Positions 1 through 11,773 of a stretch of 64,000 nt of DNA are shown piece after piece; the first letter of the stretch is position 1; each line of letters begins with the position of its first letter. Under the pieces are notes generated by a model. It ran no database searches. It was not told where the DNA came from and saw only the letters and a list, made by a program, of their open reading frames with translations. Made by a program: the position numbers and the translations under genes. The DNA is from Vitellaria paradoxa (lineage: Eukaryota > Streptophyta > Magnoliopsida > Ericales > Sapotaceae), in NCBI GenBank assembly GCA_019916065.1, contig CM034234.1, positions 11,065,844 to 11,129,843 of the forward strand, given 5' to 3'.

Positions 1-149
1 GTTATGTCCACACCAATGCAAGGAGATGGTCATGAGTAGCTAGGGATTAATAATACCATTTCTATCAATGCTCATGATCTTATTATACTTGATCTTATTT
101 CTGTTGATGCTTCTAGTCATATTCCACAGATATTTATGAGGAAATTTGT

Positions 150-1680
150 CAAATGAGTTCTTTGTGTATCTCGGTGAAAATGATTATGATGTAGGTCCTA
201 TGCTTGAGTAACTTATGTTGGTGTTATTTTGAGTCCCAGTCTAACATTTTCGATGACAAATAAGATTCCATCTATGGCACACAATGGTGCATGACAGCTG
301 GTTGACCTTTTAGTTGACTATAAATTTATAACTACAAATGGGCATTGACTTTAATAAGACTTTTTTTTCCTAGTTTTATCTAAGGATTCATTTAGAATCA
401 TCATGGTTTTAGCAGCTCCTTATGATTTAGAGCTTCATTAGATGGGTGTTAATAATGTTTTTTTCTTTTTTCTGAATGGTGGCCTAAATGAGAAAATTTA
501 CTTGGTGCGACCCAAGGGGTAAGAATCACATAATGTGTAAACTGATAAAATCTATTTATAAGTTGAAACAAGCCTCATGCCAATAGTATTGAAGTTTGAT
601 GAAATTGTCACTTTTTTAGGTTTTGAGGTAAACATAATTGATTACCACATTTATCTCAAGGTCTGTGGGAAGAAATTTTTTTCTTTATTTTTGAGGCTAA
701 TAATATCCTACTTACAGTAAATAATATGAGTTTTTTGAATGAGACTACGATGCTATTATCTAGTACTTTTGACATGAAAGATCTAGGAAAGGCCTTGTTT
801 GTTTTAGACATTGAGATCATTCGTGATAGATCTCGTGGTATACTAGATTTTCTCATAAAGGGTATATCAACCATATACTTGAGACGTTTAATATTTAAAA
901 TTGTTGACCTAGTGATGTTATTGTTATCAACGGTGACAAATTTAGTGAGAATGAGAGTCCCAAGAATGACTTTGAAGTGAAAGCCATGCAGGACATACAT
1001 TTTGCTAGTGCAATATCTAGTTTCATATATGCACGGTATGCACTCGACCGAATATAGGTTTTCTGTGAGTGTTCTTAGGAGGTTTCTCTTGAATCTTGAA
1101 ATGATCATTGGGTAATTACAAATAAATTTACGAGATGTTTGTAAATAACCAAAGATTATACACATATTTATAGAAAATTTGATGATCTTGAAGTTATGGG
1201 TTCTAATTTTGCTAGATGTGTGAATGACATAAGTTTTACTTTAGAATATATATTTATGTTAGTTGGGGAAGCTACTTCATGAAAGAGTATCAAGTAAACT
1301 CTTACAATGTCTTCAACTACGCATGCTGAGTTTGTAACTTACTTTGGGGTTACAATTCATGCTATTTGGTTGTAAAAATTTATTTTAGAAGTTAAGTTAA
1401 TTGATTTCATAGCTAGACCACTAAAGATTTTCTATGATAATAGTGTAACTATTTTCTTTTCCATAAATAATAAATTTTAAAGTGGGTTTAAGCATATAGA
1501 GATCAAAAAAATTTATCTGTTGGAGATTCAGTAAAAAATATGACGTCATCATTCAGCATATTGATACTGAACAAATGATGGCAGATACTGAACAGATGAT
1601 GGCAAACTCCTTAACTAAGGGACTTGACCTATTGTTTTTTAATAAACATATTTTTAACATGGGTAATAGTGGGTCTTTTG
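150..1680 (+). pseudogene. copia pol remnant: reverse transcriptase and RNase H
   Basis: Conceptual translation across several frames gives an ordered series of copia pol motifs. Near 160-210 is an ENDYDVGPM-like stretch. At about 380-470 is the RT segment KDSFRIIM, then a VNNVFFF-like catalytic-neighbourhood segment with LNGGLNEKIYLVRPKG at 470-525. At 735-850 is FDMKDLGKALFVLDIEI, then a degenerate RDRSRGIL. At 1300-1400 is the RNase H start (STTHAEFV) and at 1420-1500 a YDNSVTIFF-like segment. Many stops and frameshifts separate them, so nothing here can make a working protein. Family order and spacing match Ty1/copia, not gypsy. No integrase or gag is visible because the window starts inside pol. 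Confidence 0.8.
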
Positions 1681-1866
1681 ATGTACTTGGTTAGTAAAAG
1701 TTATTTTCTTTATATTGAGACTTTTAGTTCCTTGTTGATATGGAAATCAATTAAAAGTTATCATTTATGTATCTTTTGATAATATTGATGCATGAATATA
1801 TTCATGATTTATATATATATATATTGGAAGTCTTAAGTTTGTTGGCACTTGAGTATTTTTTTTTGG

Positions 1867-2309
1867 GGATGTGTCTTGCATTATTTTATGATATTTATGC
1901 AATACATATTGGTTTCTATTTGAAATATTAAAATTCTCTTACTTATTGGATGAGTATATTAAAAGAGAATTATTTGACTAGCAACTTTTGGGATGTCTTG
2001 CCTTACGTTTGTGATATTTGTGTAAGACACATTAGTTTCTATTTAAAACCTTAAAATTCTCTTGCTTATTTGATGAGTATATTAAAAGAAAAATGTTTGA
2101 TACGCATTTTCTAGGATGTCTTGCCTTATTTTTGTGATATTTGTGCAAGGCATATTGGTTTCCATTGGAAACTTTAGAATTCTTTTGCTTGTTTAACAAG
2201 CATATCTAAAGAGAATTGGAAAAAGTTCTCTTACTTGTTTAATGAGCATATCTAAAGAGAATTAGAAAAATTCTCTTACTTGTTTGACAAGCATATCTAA
2301 GAGAATTGA
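1867..2309 (+). repeat. Two-stage tandem repeat in the copia 3' non-coding region
   Basis: Three diverged copies of a unit of about 123 bp start at 1867, 1991 and 2114, each opening with GGATGT and containing TTGTGATATTTGTG-like and AAAATTCTCTTGCTT-like segments. Downstream, a shorter unit of about 40-45 bp (TTCTCTTACTTGTTT followed by AGCATATCTAAAGAGAAT) repeats at about 2226 and 2271, and is itself part of the larger unit. The block lies between the RNase H remnant and the polypurine tract, a place where plant copia elements often carry non-coding spacer. Confidence 0.75.
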
Positions 2310-2600
2310 ACTGATAAGAGATTAGCACATTTATAAGATCACCTATTGAGTGCTAATTTCCACTACACTACCTCATTTAATTCATGTCGATAAGGTCATT
2401 AATATTTGTAATCATGAGTGGTATTACACAAATTATAAGTATAATGTCCGCCTTGATTTGAGATTGATTATTTTGTTGGACGGGATTGTTTTAAGTGTTG
2501 TTTTTCATCTTTACTTAGTTTTAAAATGTGGCCATTTATAATCTCTAACCCAAGAGTCATTTTTTAAAATCTTTTCTAAAATTAAAAATAATTAATATTT

Positions 2601-2615
2601 GCTCAAGTGGAAGAA
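2601..2615 (+). other. Candidate polypurine tract before the copia 3' LTR
   Basis: GCTCAAGTGGAAGAA directly precedes the LTR start TGTTGAAA at 2616. In copia elements a purine-rich tract with a GTGGGAGA-like core sits immediately upstream of the 3' LTR and primes plus-strand synthesis. The copy is AAGTGGAAGAA, a reasonable decayed match. Confidence 0.6.
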
Positions 2616-2847
2616 TGTTGAAATTTTTTGTATATTGAGCATACATTATTTAATGTTTTATTTCATTAAAAACGAGTTAGAATCAAATTAAAGATGGGAC
2701 AAACATGATAAGGCCCACTTTTGTCGTGATTTATATTATTGGGTTTATGTGCATTTAATAGATATAATGAGGTTAGACAATTAGTGTGGGCCAGCTGTTA
2801 AGTCCATTGTAGGCCTTTTATAGAAAAACCCAATAAGGTTAGGGTAT
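2616..2847 (+). repeat. copia 3' LTR, first piece, ending in the MULE target-site duplication
   Basis: The sequence starts TGTTGAAA and runs to the MULE boundary. Its last nine bases, 2839-2847 (TTAGGGTAT), are the left copy of the duplicated target site. The right copy at 14202-14210 reads TTAGTGTAT, one mismatch. Before this site is an AAAACCCAATAAGG segment, and after the MULE the LTR continues with a TATATATTGGG segment, consistent with one LTR split in two. Confidence 0.7.
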
Positions 2848-2936
2848 CGGAAAATTGTATCCAAGTCATACTTTGTAATCTTTTAAGGCTATTAGTCATA
2901 CCAAAAAAAAAGTATTGCTTTTAAGTCACATTAATG
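2848..2936 (+). repeat. MULE left terminal inverted repeat
   Basis: It pairs with the reverse complement of 14113-14201. The shared blocks, in order, are TCA.A.TTT.TA..CTTTTAAGG, then AGTCATACC, then a run of A, then AAGTCA.ATT. Identity is weak over the outer 18 bases and strong in the next 23. Confidence 0.7.
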
Positions 2937-3279
2937 TGGAAAGTTTTATATTTAAGTCACACTTTTGAGTGGATCCCACGAGTTTGTTTTAAATATAATT
3001 TATAATATGACGTAAATGCCCTTTTTTTCTATAATTAACTGAAATAAAGTTGGCGAGAATTATGGAACGGAGAATCACGTTTTCCGTTTTTGTTTCATTC
3101 CTTATAAATCGCGTGAACAAGCATATAGTGAGATAAAAGTCTGTTAAAGGATTATATACAAAGGAGTACATACAGATTACGGGAGTTTGTGCTGTGAGAT
3201 GAACGTCGGTCAAAGGAATACATACGGATTTGGATTACGCATTTGGGTGAGTTTGTGCTGTGAACGATTTCGGTTAATC

Positions 3280-6206
3280 ATGTCTTCGAATTTGATGCTG
3301 CTATGTAAGTTTGATACAGAGACTTTTGTAGTCAATTTGAACTGTGAAATGTCATTTTCAGATTTTGCGTTAAAGGTGTGTGAGAATTGGTCGAGTTTGA
3401 ATTTGAAAAATGTGTCATTTAGTTACTCAATCCATGAACATTCTTCATGTTTTCTGAGAAACGATGTTGATTTTCAAAATATGATGATGTTGGCTCGCAT
3501 GGTTGGTTTGTGTTATATATTGATTGATGTTTTTTTCGGCGGTTTGAACACAGTACCGATCCAAAACAGTACCGGTACTGTTTCTAGCAATTCCGGTACT
3601 GTTTCTAATAGTATGCCAATTGGTGATACTGGTACTGGTCTGGATTCGTATGATGATTACTATGATGTTAATGTGTATTGTAGTTCAATTTCAAGCCGTA
3701 AGGATAAACCATTGTTGTGTTCTAATTGGTCGTCATTAATATTGAGAGTGGGACAGGAATTCGTAGGAGGTGTTGATGAGTTTCGTGATGCAATTTGTCG
3801 ATATGCTACAGAGGTTGGCTTTGAATTTTTGTATGAGAGGAATAACAAGGATAGAGTCGAAGTTGTTTGTGCAAAAAAGTTCGCTGAAGGGTGTCCGTGG
3901 TCAATTGTTGCATCGTTATCAAAAGTTAATCGTAATTTTTACATAAGGAAATTCAACAATGTTCACAGTTGTGGTCCAACAATTATTAGGGATAGGTCTA
4001 AGAGGATGAACAAGAAATCTTTGGGTAAGTTGATTGTTGATCAGGTAGCATTAAAACCTTCAATGTCGCCGGTCGACGTTATTATATTTTTTAAAAACAA
4101 CTATGGCATGGAAATTAGCTATGATAAGGTTTGGAGTGCTTTAGAGAAAGCTAAAGACATGATTTATGGTGAGTATGCTGATTCGTTTAATCACTTAAGT
4201 TGTTATGTCAAGGCTGCAATGGATCTTAACCCAGACAGTCATATTGTGTTGGATGTGGATGACGGTACAAACCGATTTAGACGGTTGTTTGTATCATTTG
4301 GGGCTAGTATACGTGGATTCAAATATTGCAGGCCTATCATTTTTGTTGATGGTACTTTCTTGAAGTCACGTTTCAAGGGTATTCTGATGGCAGCTACTGG
4401 CAAGGATGTGAATAATGGTATGTTAATGTTCATAATTTTGTGCGGTACTATTTTTATGCGCTACTATTTTATTATGTGGTACTGTTTTTAGTAAGATGTA
4501 GTATCGTATAAACACAGTACCAAATGTATCTAGTCATACAAAGAATGGTACTGTTTTTATGCGGCACTGTTTGTATGCGGTACTGTTTTTGTGCGGTACT
4601 GTTTTTATGCAGTACTGTTTTATTATGTGGTACTGTTTTTAGTAAGATGTAGTATCGTATAAACACAGTACCAAATGTATCTAGTCATACAAAGAATGGT
4701 ACTGTTTTTATGCGACACTGTTTGTATGCGGTACTGTTTTTGTGCGGTACTGTTTTTATGCGGTACTGTTTTATTATGTGGTACTGTTTTTAGTAAGATG
4801 TAGTATCGTATAAACACAGTACCAAATGTATCTAGCAATACAAAGAATGGTACTATTTTTGTGCGGTACTGTTTTTGTGCGGTACTATTTTATTATGTGG
4901 TACTGTTTTTAGTAAGATGTAGTATCGTACAAACACAGTACCAAATGTATCTAGCCATACAAAGAATGGTACTGTTTTTATGCGGTACTGTTTTTGTGCG
5001 GTACTGTTTTATTATGTGGTACTGTTTTTAGTAAGATGTAGTATCGTATAAACACAGTACCAAATGTATCTAGTATTCAAAGACCACAAGTGCACCATAC
5101 AAAGAATGGTACTGTTTTTATGCGGTACTGTTTTTAATTCGGTACTGTTTTTATGTTCATCTGCAGGGTTATTCCCATTAGCATTTGCTATTGTTGATTC
5201 AGAGAATTTCGATAATTGGTCTTGGTTACTAGGTCATTTGCGTGAGATATTGAACCCCTCTGAAGATTTTACAATTATTTCCGATAGAAATCCTGGATTG
5301 ATGGAATCTTTGCCAATTAAGTTTTCTACATGTCATCACTTTTTCTGTCTACAGCATTTGAAGAACAATTTAAGAGATAAATTTAGTCGTGGTAACAGAT
5401 CTAACGGATCCCGTAAATACATTGTGAACTTGTTTTGTCAGTGTGCTTATGCTCCCATAGTTGCAGCATTTAAAGAGAAGTTAGATGTTTTGAAGAGGGA
5501 AGGGGGTGCAATTGTGGATAACTTTTTGAGTGGATTGCCTGTGCAAAATTGGACTAATGCATATTCTTGTAGTAGAAGGTATGGTGAGATGTCTTCAAAT
5601 GCCATTGAATCTTTTAACTCATGGATTCTTGATGCAAGAAATATGCCAGTGGCACATTTGGTGGACAAGATAAGGGTTAAATTAATGGAATGGTTTGCCA
5701 TAAGAAAGCTCGATGCTACAAAGTGGAATGGTGTTCTATGTCCAAGAATGGAAGAGAAGTTTAATGCACTTGTTGATGCTGGTAGAACATGGACCATCAA
5801 GATGTGTTCAGATAGTATTTATGAAGTATTTTCTAATTCTTCAACAACTGTTGATTTGGTGAATTATACATGTTCTTGTTATGGTTGGCAAATTTCTGGT
5901 TTTCCATGCTCTCATGTATTTGCTGTTATTGGGAGGATTAACAGACCTTTGAGTGAGTTTGTTGATGAGGACTTTCATGTTGATAATTACAAATTGGTAT
6001 ATGAAGGTGTGATTGTTCCAATACTAATAAATATAATCCAAGAGTTTGCAGACTGTAATAGTTCAATATTACCTCCAATAACACGGAGACCAACTGGAAG
6101 GCCGAAGAAGCGTAGGATTAGATCAACTGGTGAGCTTGCACGAAGAATTCGTTGTGGTCGCATGGGCTCTCATAATAAGAAGACTTGCAAAGAGCCGTTG
6201 AGTTGA
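3280..6206 (+). CDS. MULE (mudrA-type) transposase, two exons, apparently uninterrupted
   Basis: Exon 1 is 3280-4417 and exon 2 is 5167-6206. The join NN|G then LFPLAF keeps frame and gives 725 residues. Residues 1-85 look like the PB1-like N-terminus. Residues 158-232 are the MuDR DNA-binding domain with its zinc ligands (C197, C205, H229, C231). The DDE catalytic core has VDGTF (D357), a SDR (D419), a CHHFFCLQH zinc motif, and NAIESFN (E527). A SWIM zinc finger follows (C615, C617, C627, H629), then a GRPKKRR basic patch and a decayed zinc knuckle. An earlier in-frame ATG at 3199 would add 27 residues; I prefer 3280 because family similarity begins there. No stop or frameshift interrupts it, so it may still be functional. 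Residues 90-120 (NTVPIQNSTGTVSS region) are encoded by the element's ACAGTACC satellite motif. Confidence 0.85.
4418..5166 (+). repeat. Satellite-filled intron of the MULE transposase
   Basis: The intron runs GTATGT...CTGCAG and is nearly all tandem repeat. A large unit starting ATTATGTGGTACTG occurs at 4471, 4622, 4773, 4892 and 5011, spaced 151, 151, 119 and 119 bp. The 32-bp difference equals two copies of a 16-bp subunit close to TGCGGTACTGTTTTTA. Each large unit also contains GTAAGATGTAGTATCGTA and a CACAGTACC. Removing the intron restores a continuous transposase frame. Confidence 0.85.
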
Positions 6207-6868
6207 ATTTTTTTTTTTCCCAAAATTATGATGTGAAGAATTCTGTTATTGTTTGTTTGTTATGGTACTGTTTTTGAATTAATAATGAGAATGAGTATGT
6301 TTCAATCCATTTTGTGATAGTTATTTATTCAGCGATATTCGTTTTAATGTTGGTATTGAGAATGACAGCGGTATAAAACAGTACCGATACTGTTTTTATT
6401 AATACTGGTACTGTTTGTAATAGTGTATCAATTTTAGATTTGCAGACAGTACCGTTGTCATTCTTATATTTAAAGGACATAAAAATTTGTTGGTGATAAT
6501 AGTTGTAAGTGTTTTCACAAGTAAACTTTATTTGCAATACGTTGGTATTGAGATACTTCATACAAACAGTACCGGTATAAAACAGTACCGGTACTGTTAA
6601 TATTAATACCGGTACTGTTTCCAATAGAGTATCAATCGGCACTATTTGTAGCACTATCAACATCACAAGAATCAACATCCCAAGAATTATCATACAAATC
6701 GCAAAAACCATGACTATTTATGTTAGTACAAATAGTACCATTAACTGAACATTGACTAATTTGTATTAGCATAAACTGTACCATTCAATTTACAGGAAAA
6801 AAATGTTGAATATACAAGTATGTTGTTAAAAAGAAACAGAGTGTGAACTAATACTGTTTTAATTACAA
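6207..6868. other. Spacer between the converging MULE genes, motif-rich
   Basis: This is non-coding sequence between the transposase stop and the end of the ULP1-like gene. It holds about eight ACAGTACC/GGTACTGT motifs, including a perfect 18-bp palindrome at 6581-6598. An antisense frame at 6325-6711 is open only because the motif reads as TVPVL-like repeats; I do not call it a gene. Poly-A signals for both genes presumably lie here but none is distinctive. Confidence 0.6.
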
Positions 6869-7639
6869 TCACAATGTTTGTACATCACTAATGGACAGAA
6901 ATTGTGATAGTATCTTTGCTCTGTAAGCTTGTACAGCTTCTTCTGAAAGCATCGGTTCAAGTTGTTCGTCATTTGATATGCATTGCATTACGTAGCACAC
7001 CATTGGCCCACAGTCAACACTGCACACAAGATGTTATAGGTTGTAAGAATTTAGTTAGAGGTGTTCAACAATTTGCATGAATAAAAAAGGGTGTGGCTTA
7101 CGTTGTAGATCCTTGTTGTGGGCAATTTGCTGCAGAAATAATTGGGTATTCGAATTCCATGCTGGTATGTTCAATGTTTTTTGTTATTGGATCATTAGGT
7201 ATTGGTCTTTAAGTTTTGATTCCACGTACTCTTTCTGATACAATGTGACAAATGTGGAGACAGTATCAGTTTTAATAAACAGTACCGGTACTGTTGTAAA
7301 AAGTAAAAAAGAGTACCAATAAAATTATGTATAAAATTTACACACAGAATCTTACCACTTTCCTTGCATCCTCAAGATACATATCTTTGAAATTTACTCT
7401 ACGTGGTTTCATGGAATTATAATGTGTCCATGTCCACGTGTCTCTATCCAATACCAAAAGGGTCCAATGGTTGGGATCAGCAGGGATTCTCGTTCCACTT
7501 GTATTCAAAGGGAATACAAGTAGTCTGTATGTATCAGATAGTTGCAGCTTTTGATCAATATGAGTTTCTCGAGCTGCATGATGTCTCTCAAATACCACAA
7601 ATGTCCGCAACAATAAAAAATGCATGTTGTCAAATACCA

Positions 7640-8275
7640 CATGCTTGCGGTACTGTTTCCCTAAGATGCATGCTCTCGCAAAAACAGTACCGAATGATTG
7701 TAGTATGCCAACAGTAATATGAAAATAAAAAAGAAGTCTCATATCCATCGCATGGCTGATAGTACCACATGGATGACAGTACCTCATGTATGCGGTACTG
7801 TTTTTATGTATAAGATGAATGCTATTTGAAAAACAGTACCAAACGATAATAGTATGCAAACAGTACCAGATGAATGCTAGTTGAAAAATAATACCGAACG
7901 ATTATAGTATGTAAACAGTACCAGATGAATGCTAGTTGAAAAACAGTATCGAATGATTATAGTATGCAAACAGTACCAGAATAATGCTAGTTGAAAAACA
8001 GTACCAGATGAATGCTAGTTGAAAAACAGTACCGAACGATTATAGTATGTAAACAATACCAGATGAATGCTAGTTGAAAAACAGTATCGAATGATTATAG
8101 TATGCAAGCAGTACCACGTAACTAAAAAAGAAATCATATCCATGCCATTTGCTGACAGTACCACATGGTCGAGAATACCACATATATGCTGTACTATTTC
8201 TGAAAACATTTATGCTTTAGAAAAAGAGTACCAAATATATATAGTATGCAAAAAGCACAATTAAACACAGAAATA
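7640..8275. repeat. Tandem satellite of about 57 bp in a ULP1-like gene intron
   Basis: Repeated units contain AAAAACAGTACCGAACGA, TTATAGTATGCAAACAGTACC and AGATGAATGCTAGTTG, giving a period near 57 bp from about 7807 to 8110 with flanking irregular copies. It is a different arrangement of the same 8-mer used in the transposase intron. Confidence 0.75.
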
Positions 8276-9897
8276 TGTCACATATCTTACCCAACACAAA
8301 CTGCTGAAGTATAAGCATCTTTTGGGGAAAGTGCTGTTGACTGATTCATGTTGTGTTGATTCCAGATAGCGTGCATGACAGTCAATTAGCTGGGCAAGTA
8401 TTGTGATAAGTAAATATCAGATTAATTTGTTGAATTTAAGAAATAATCAACATACTTTATTAATTCTGTAGAAATATAAGTTAATCATATATGCCTACCA
8501 TGTTTGATATACTCTCATTTGCTATGAGGTTGTAGATATCTTCAATGCTGATCATGCAGAGTGGTTCATTTGGTACAGCCCAAACAGTTGCATTGTGTTG
8601 TGTGTATACAGTGAGCAGTGAGATGTTAACAAGATCAGCCAAAAAAAAAAAAAAAAACAACAACAACATGAGTTAAGTTTGAAATGTTTATGTTAAGAGT
8701 ACCAGATAAAGGAATGACAGTACCAATTATTGTAAAAATAGAGAACAATATTAGATGATAGCAAGTAATTTTTTTTATAATTGACAAGTAATAAAAAAGA
8801 AAGAGTTAAATATTATCTTACGCTTTCCCCTCATTATCAATAAGTTTTAAGATCTGTTCATTTTCTATGTCCGATAGATGTGTGTTTTGTTGAAAAGTTG
8901 AAATAATCTGCTTAAGTGAAGGTTGCTTGGGCTCGGGTTGATGTGTAGACAGTTGTAGAAGATCAATGTCTATAACGTCAGATTCTATCTTTCGGGACAA
9001 CTGCCGCAGTGTCTGCCTTTTGTTTTTTGGTAACCTTCTTTTTACCATTGTATGTAAACTCAGGATCTCTTTTCTTTTAGCGTGTTTTATCCTTGAGCCT
9101 TTTGTACATTGAAGGTGGTTCGTTTGTAGCTGGAGTTTGTTTTTCATTGGTATCCGACTTCTTTGGCCTTCTAGTTGCTGCATGTTTCTGCGTCACCTGG
9201 TGGACGCTAGATTCGACAAGTTCAGACCTTAATAATTCAACAACTGCATTCACATTATCAAGTTCTTCCTTCAGGTTTGTGTTTTGCAGGTTGAGATTTT
9301 CATTGTCAAGGAACAACTTTATTAGAATTTCATCCTTTTTCGCTATTTGCTTCTCCAATTCAGCAATTTTATCATCTTTTTCCTTAACTTGTTGCTCCAG
9401 CTCTTCTATTTGTTCACGGTTCAAAATTGATAAAACTGAAGCAACTGAATCATTGTTTTGCTGAACTGGTACTGTTTCTGCTGATGCAGCTCGTCTTGCC
9501 TCTTGTTCTGGTTCATCTTGTTCTGGGACTTTTTCTGCTATTTTGTCTGGTAAGGTGCCTTCATCAGATTCTGGTACTGTTTCTGGAAGAATTTCAGCTA
9601 TGGCAGAGGGAACAATACCAGATTGATCGAGTTCAGGAGTACAAGACACCTCTTGTTTTCGCTCGCTTTCAGTTGTCTTGTTCAAATGCACTATGTTTGT
9701 CTTCAGTTTTTGAAGAATTTCAGAAATTAGTAATTCATCATCACTTGTTTTTTCTGACGCAATGATGTACTCTTCTATTTCTGTCCTTTCATCATCATCA
9801 TTATCATCATCATCGTCATCATCATATTGTTGTTGTCCATCCTCATCCTCCTCGTCATCCTCCTTATCATCATCATCAAGATCAGGTACAATTACCT

Positions 9898-10234
9898 GAT
9901 ATTTTGTTCATCAATTATAGAATTCATTAGTATGTCCATGAATACATTGTTGAATCTAGAATGATTTTATTTATCAGATGCAAACAGCATCATGAAACAC
10001 AAAAAGATGTGACAAATACAAATAATAGCTGACAGTACCACACGGATGACAGTACTACATGTATGCGGTACTGGTTTTTTTTAAGGATGCATGCTCGTTC
10101 AAAAACAGTACCGAATGTATATAGCATTCAAACAGCATCATAAAACACAACAAACAGTACCGCATACATGAAAAAAAAGAGGTCACAAATGCAAAGAATA
10201 GCTGACAGTACCACATGTCTGCGGTACTATTTTG
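9898..10234. repeat. ACAGTACC-rich intron segment left of the solo LTR
   Basis: It includes GACAGTACC, TGCGGTACTGG and AAAAACAGTACCGAATG units with spacing near 100 bp. It ends abruptly at the TTAAG duplication (10235-10239) where the solo LTR begins. Confidence 0.65.
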
Positions 10235-10239
10235 TTAAG

Positions 10240-11773
10240 TGATTGGGCTTGAGTTGTTACACATTTGTTCACTTAAATACACTTTTATACATGACATAAT
10301 TGATATAAGACAGGTGTTTTGTGCAGAATTTATCCACATCTTTAGAATATGGAACATGTGTTGAATTGTGCCATAAAGAGAAGCAATTTGAGCTAAATTA
10401 AGAATGCAAAGAAGGAGATGCTGAAGCACATCTGTTGAAATGGATTTGTTGAGTAAAGTCATGGGAGCAGAAGAAGAATTTCCAGTTGCTGAACAAGTTG
10501 AATTCTGGAAGGAGGAGAACATTCGAATATAGTGCCAAAGCATTCGAATGCTGTCAAAAAGAGTTCAGAGAATTTCTGGAGGAAATGCATATTCGAATAC
10601 AGCCAAGCAGTATTCGAATACTAGGACCGTTGGCAGAAAACAGACTCCACGTGATTTTTACAGATTCGGGGGGGGATGCAATCTGGAGGAGAGAGAAAGA
10701 CTGGGGAATGATGGCATCACACGACCCACACCCACGAGAGGAGGAAACATTCGGTTAGAGGAGAGAGAAGCGAGAGGAGAGAGAAGGAGAGCAGCTAGGG
10801 TAGCGAGAGAGGAACTTCTTCTTCTTCCTTCTTCATTCTCTGGTTTTCAGTTTTTCTGCCATTCTTTTGTTTTCAATTCTGATTTTAATTTCAGTTTATT
10901 GTAATTAGATTTGAATTCTACAGCACATTACAATTTCATTCTTGTAATTAGATTTCAATTGGAGTTAAAGAGAGAATCACATTTTTTTCAGCTTTGAAAG
11001 TCATGTCTCTGTTCTTCATTTTTGTTCTTCATTTTCTTAAGATGATCGGCTAGTTCTTCTTGGGCTAAGGCAAGGATAATGACCTGTCCAATGATTTCCA
11101 AGATGCCGTTCTTAATGGATTAATTTTGAGTTCTTTGGTTATCAATTTTAGTTGTATCTCGTTACTTTCGAAATCAATGGTTCAATGTCTGATTAACACT
11201 TGTTTACATATTCTATCAATGAGTTCATAGAAGTTGCTTAATTCAGAACTCTTATTGCAAATATGTATGGGAGTTGCTAGAGTTAGATCTTCTATAGTCT
11301 TCATGATAGCTTATGCACATCACTTGTTTGATCCATGGCTTGTATCATTTGAAATTAGTTTTCTCTAAACATTAGAGCAACTAAAATTGATGATCTATTC
11401 ACTCTTGGTATTTTGAGATTGATTTGGATAGGCATTGGAATTGCCTTGCCCATCTTTTTAATATCAAGTTTTAGTTAAGTTTAGTTTTCATTTCAAAATC
11501 CATTACCAAAGCATCAAAAATTCCAAACCAGATTTTCAATTATGTTTACCATTCATGTGAGCCATGTTTTGCCTCTTTAATCCATTTGATTCAAACATGA
11601 TTTTGCTCCTTAGATCCCTGTGGATATGACCTGGTTCTTACCAGTTAATTGTGCTACAATGAAACCTTGCACTTGGGGGAGTTTGTCTTGATTTTCCTTA
11701 CTCAACACTTTAGAAATCTGAATTTGCATTTTTATTTACATTTGAGAGTGAGGTAATTGAGCAAAAACAAGCA
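10240..11773 (+). mobile_element. Solo LTR inserted inside the MULE
   Basis: The 1534-bp insert begins TGATTG and ends CAAGCA, a near-inverted TG...CA pair. It is flanked by the 5-bp direct repeat TTAAG (10235-10239 and 11774-11778). Removing it rejoins a MULE satellite unit: TGCGGTACTATTTTG then TTAAGAATGCATGC, which occurs uninterrupted elsewhere (for example near 13081). No coding region is present, so a solo LTR left by recombination is likelier than a complete element. Its right portion has a GACCTGGTTCTTACC and a CTTGCACTTGGGG segment, which resemble gypsy-type LTRs. Orientation is inferred from these. Four ATTCGAAT palindromes lie at 10521-10619. Reading frames inside it (such as 10548-10904) are not supported as genes. 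Confidence 0.8.

Noticed and set aside
4472..4838. - strand frames in the transposase intron
   Set aside because: They are translations of the satellite (repeating NSTAQKQYR-type words) and lie inside a spliced intron.
4418..5166. Repeat array considered as a CRISPR-like array
   Set aside because: Repeats are contiguous and of mixed period, with no unique spacers, and the host is a plant.
9093..9765. + strand frames opposite the ULP1-like coiled-coil exon
   Set aside because: The - strand reading has an Asp-rich tract, a coiled coil and splice sites consistent with its neighbours. The + frames have no family similarity.
10486..10904. Protein frames in the solo LTR
   Set aside because: Arg/Glu-rich frames come from GAGAGA-rich LTR sequence and sit entirely within TG...CA boundaries.
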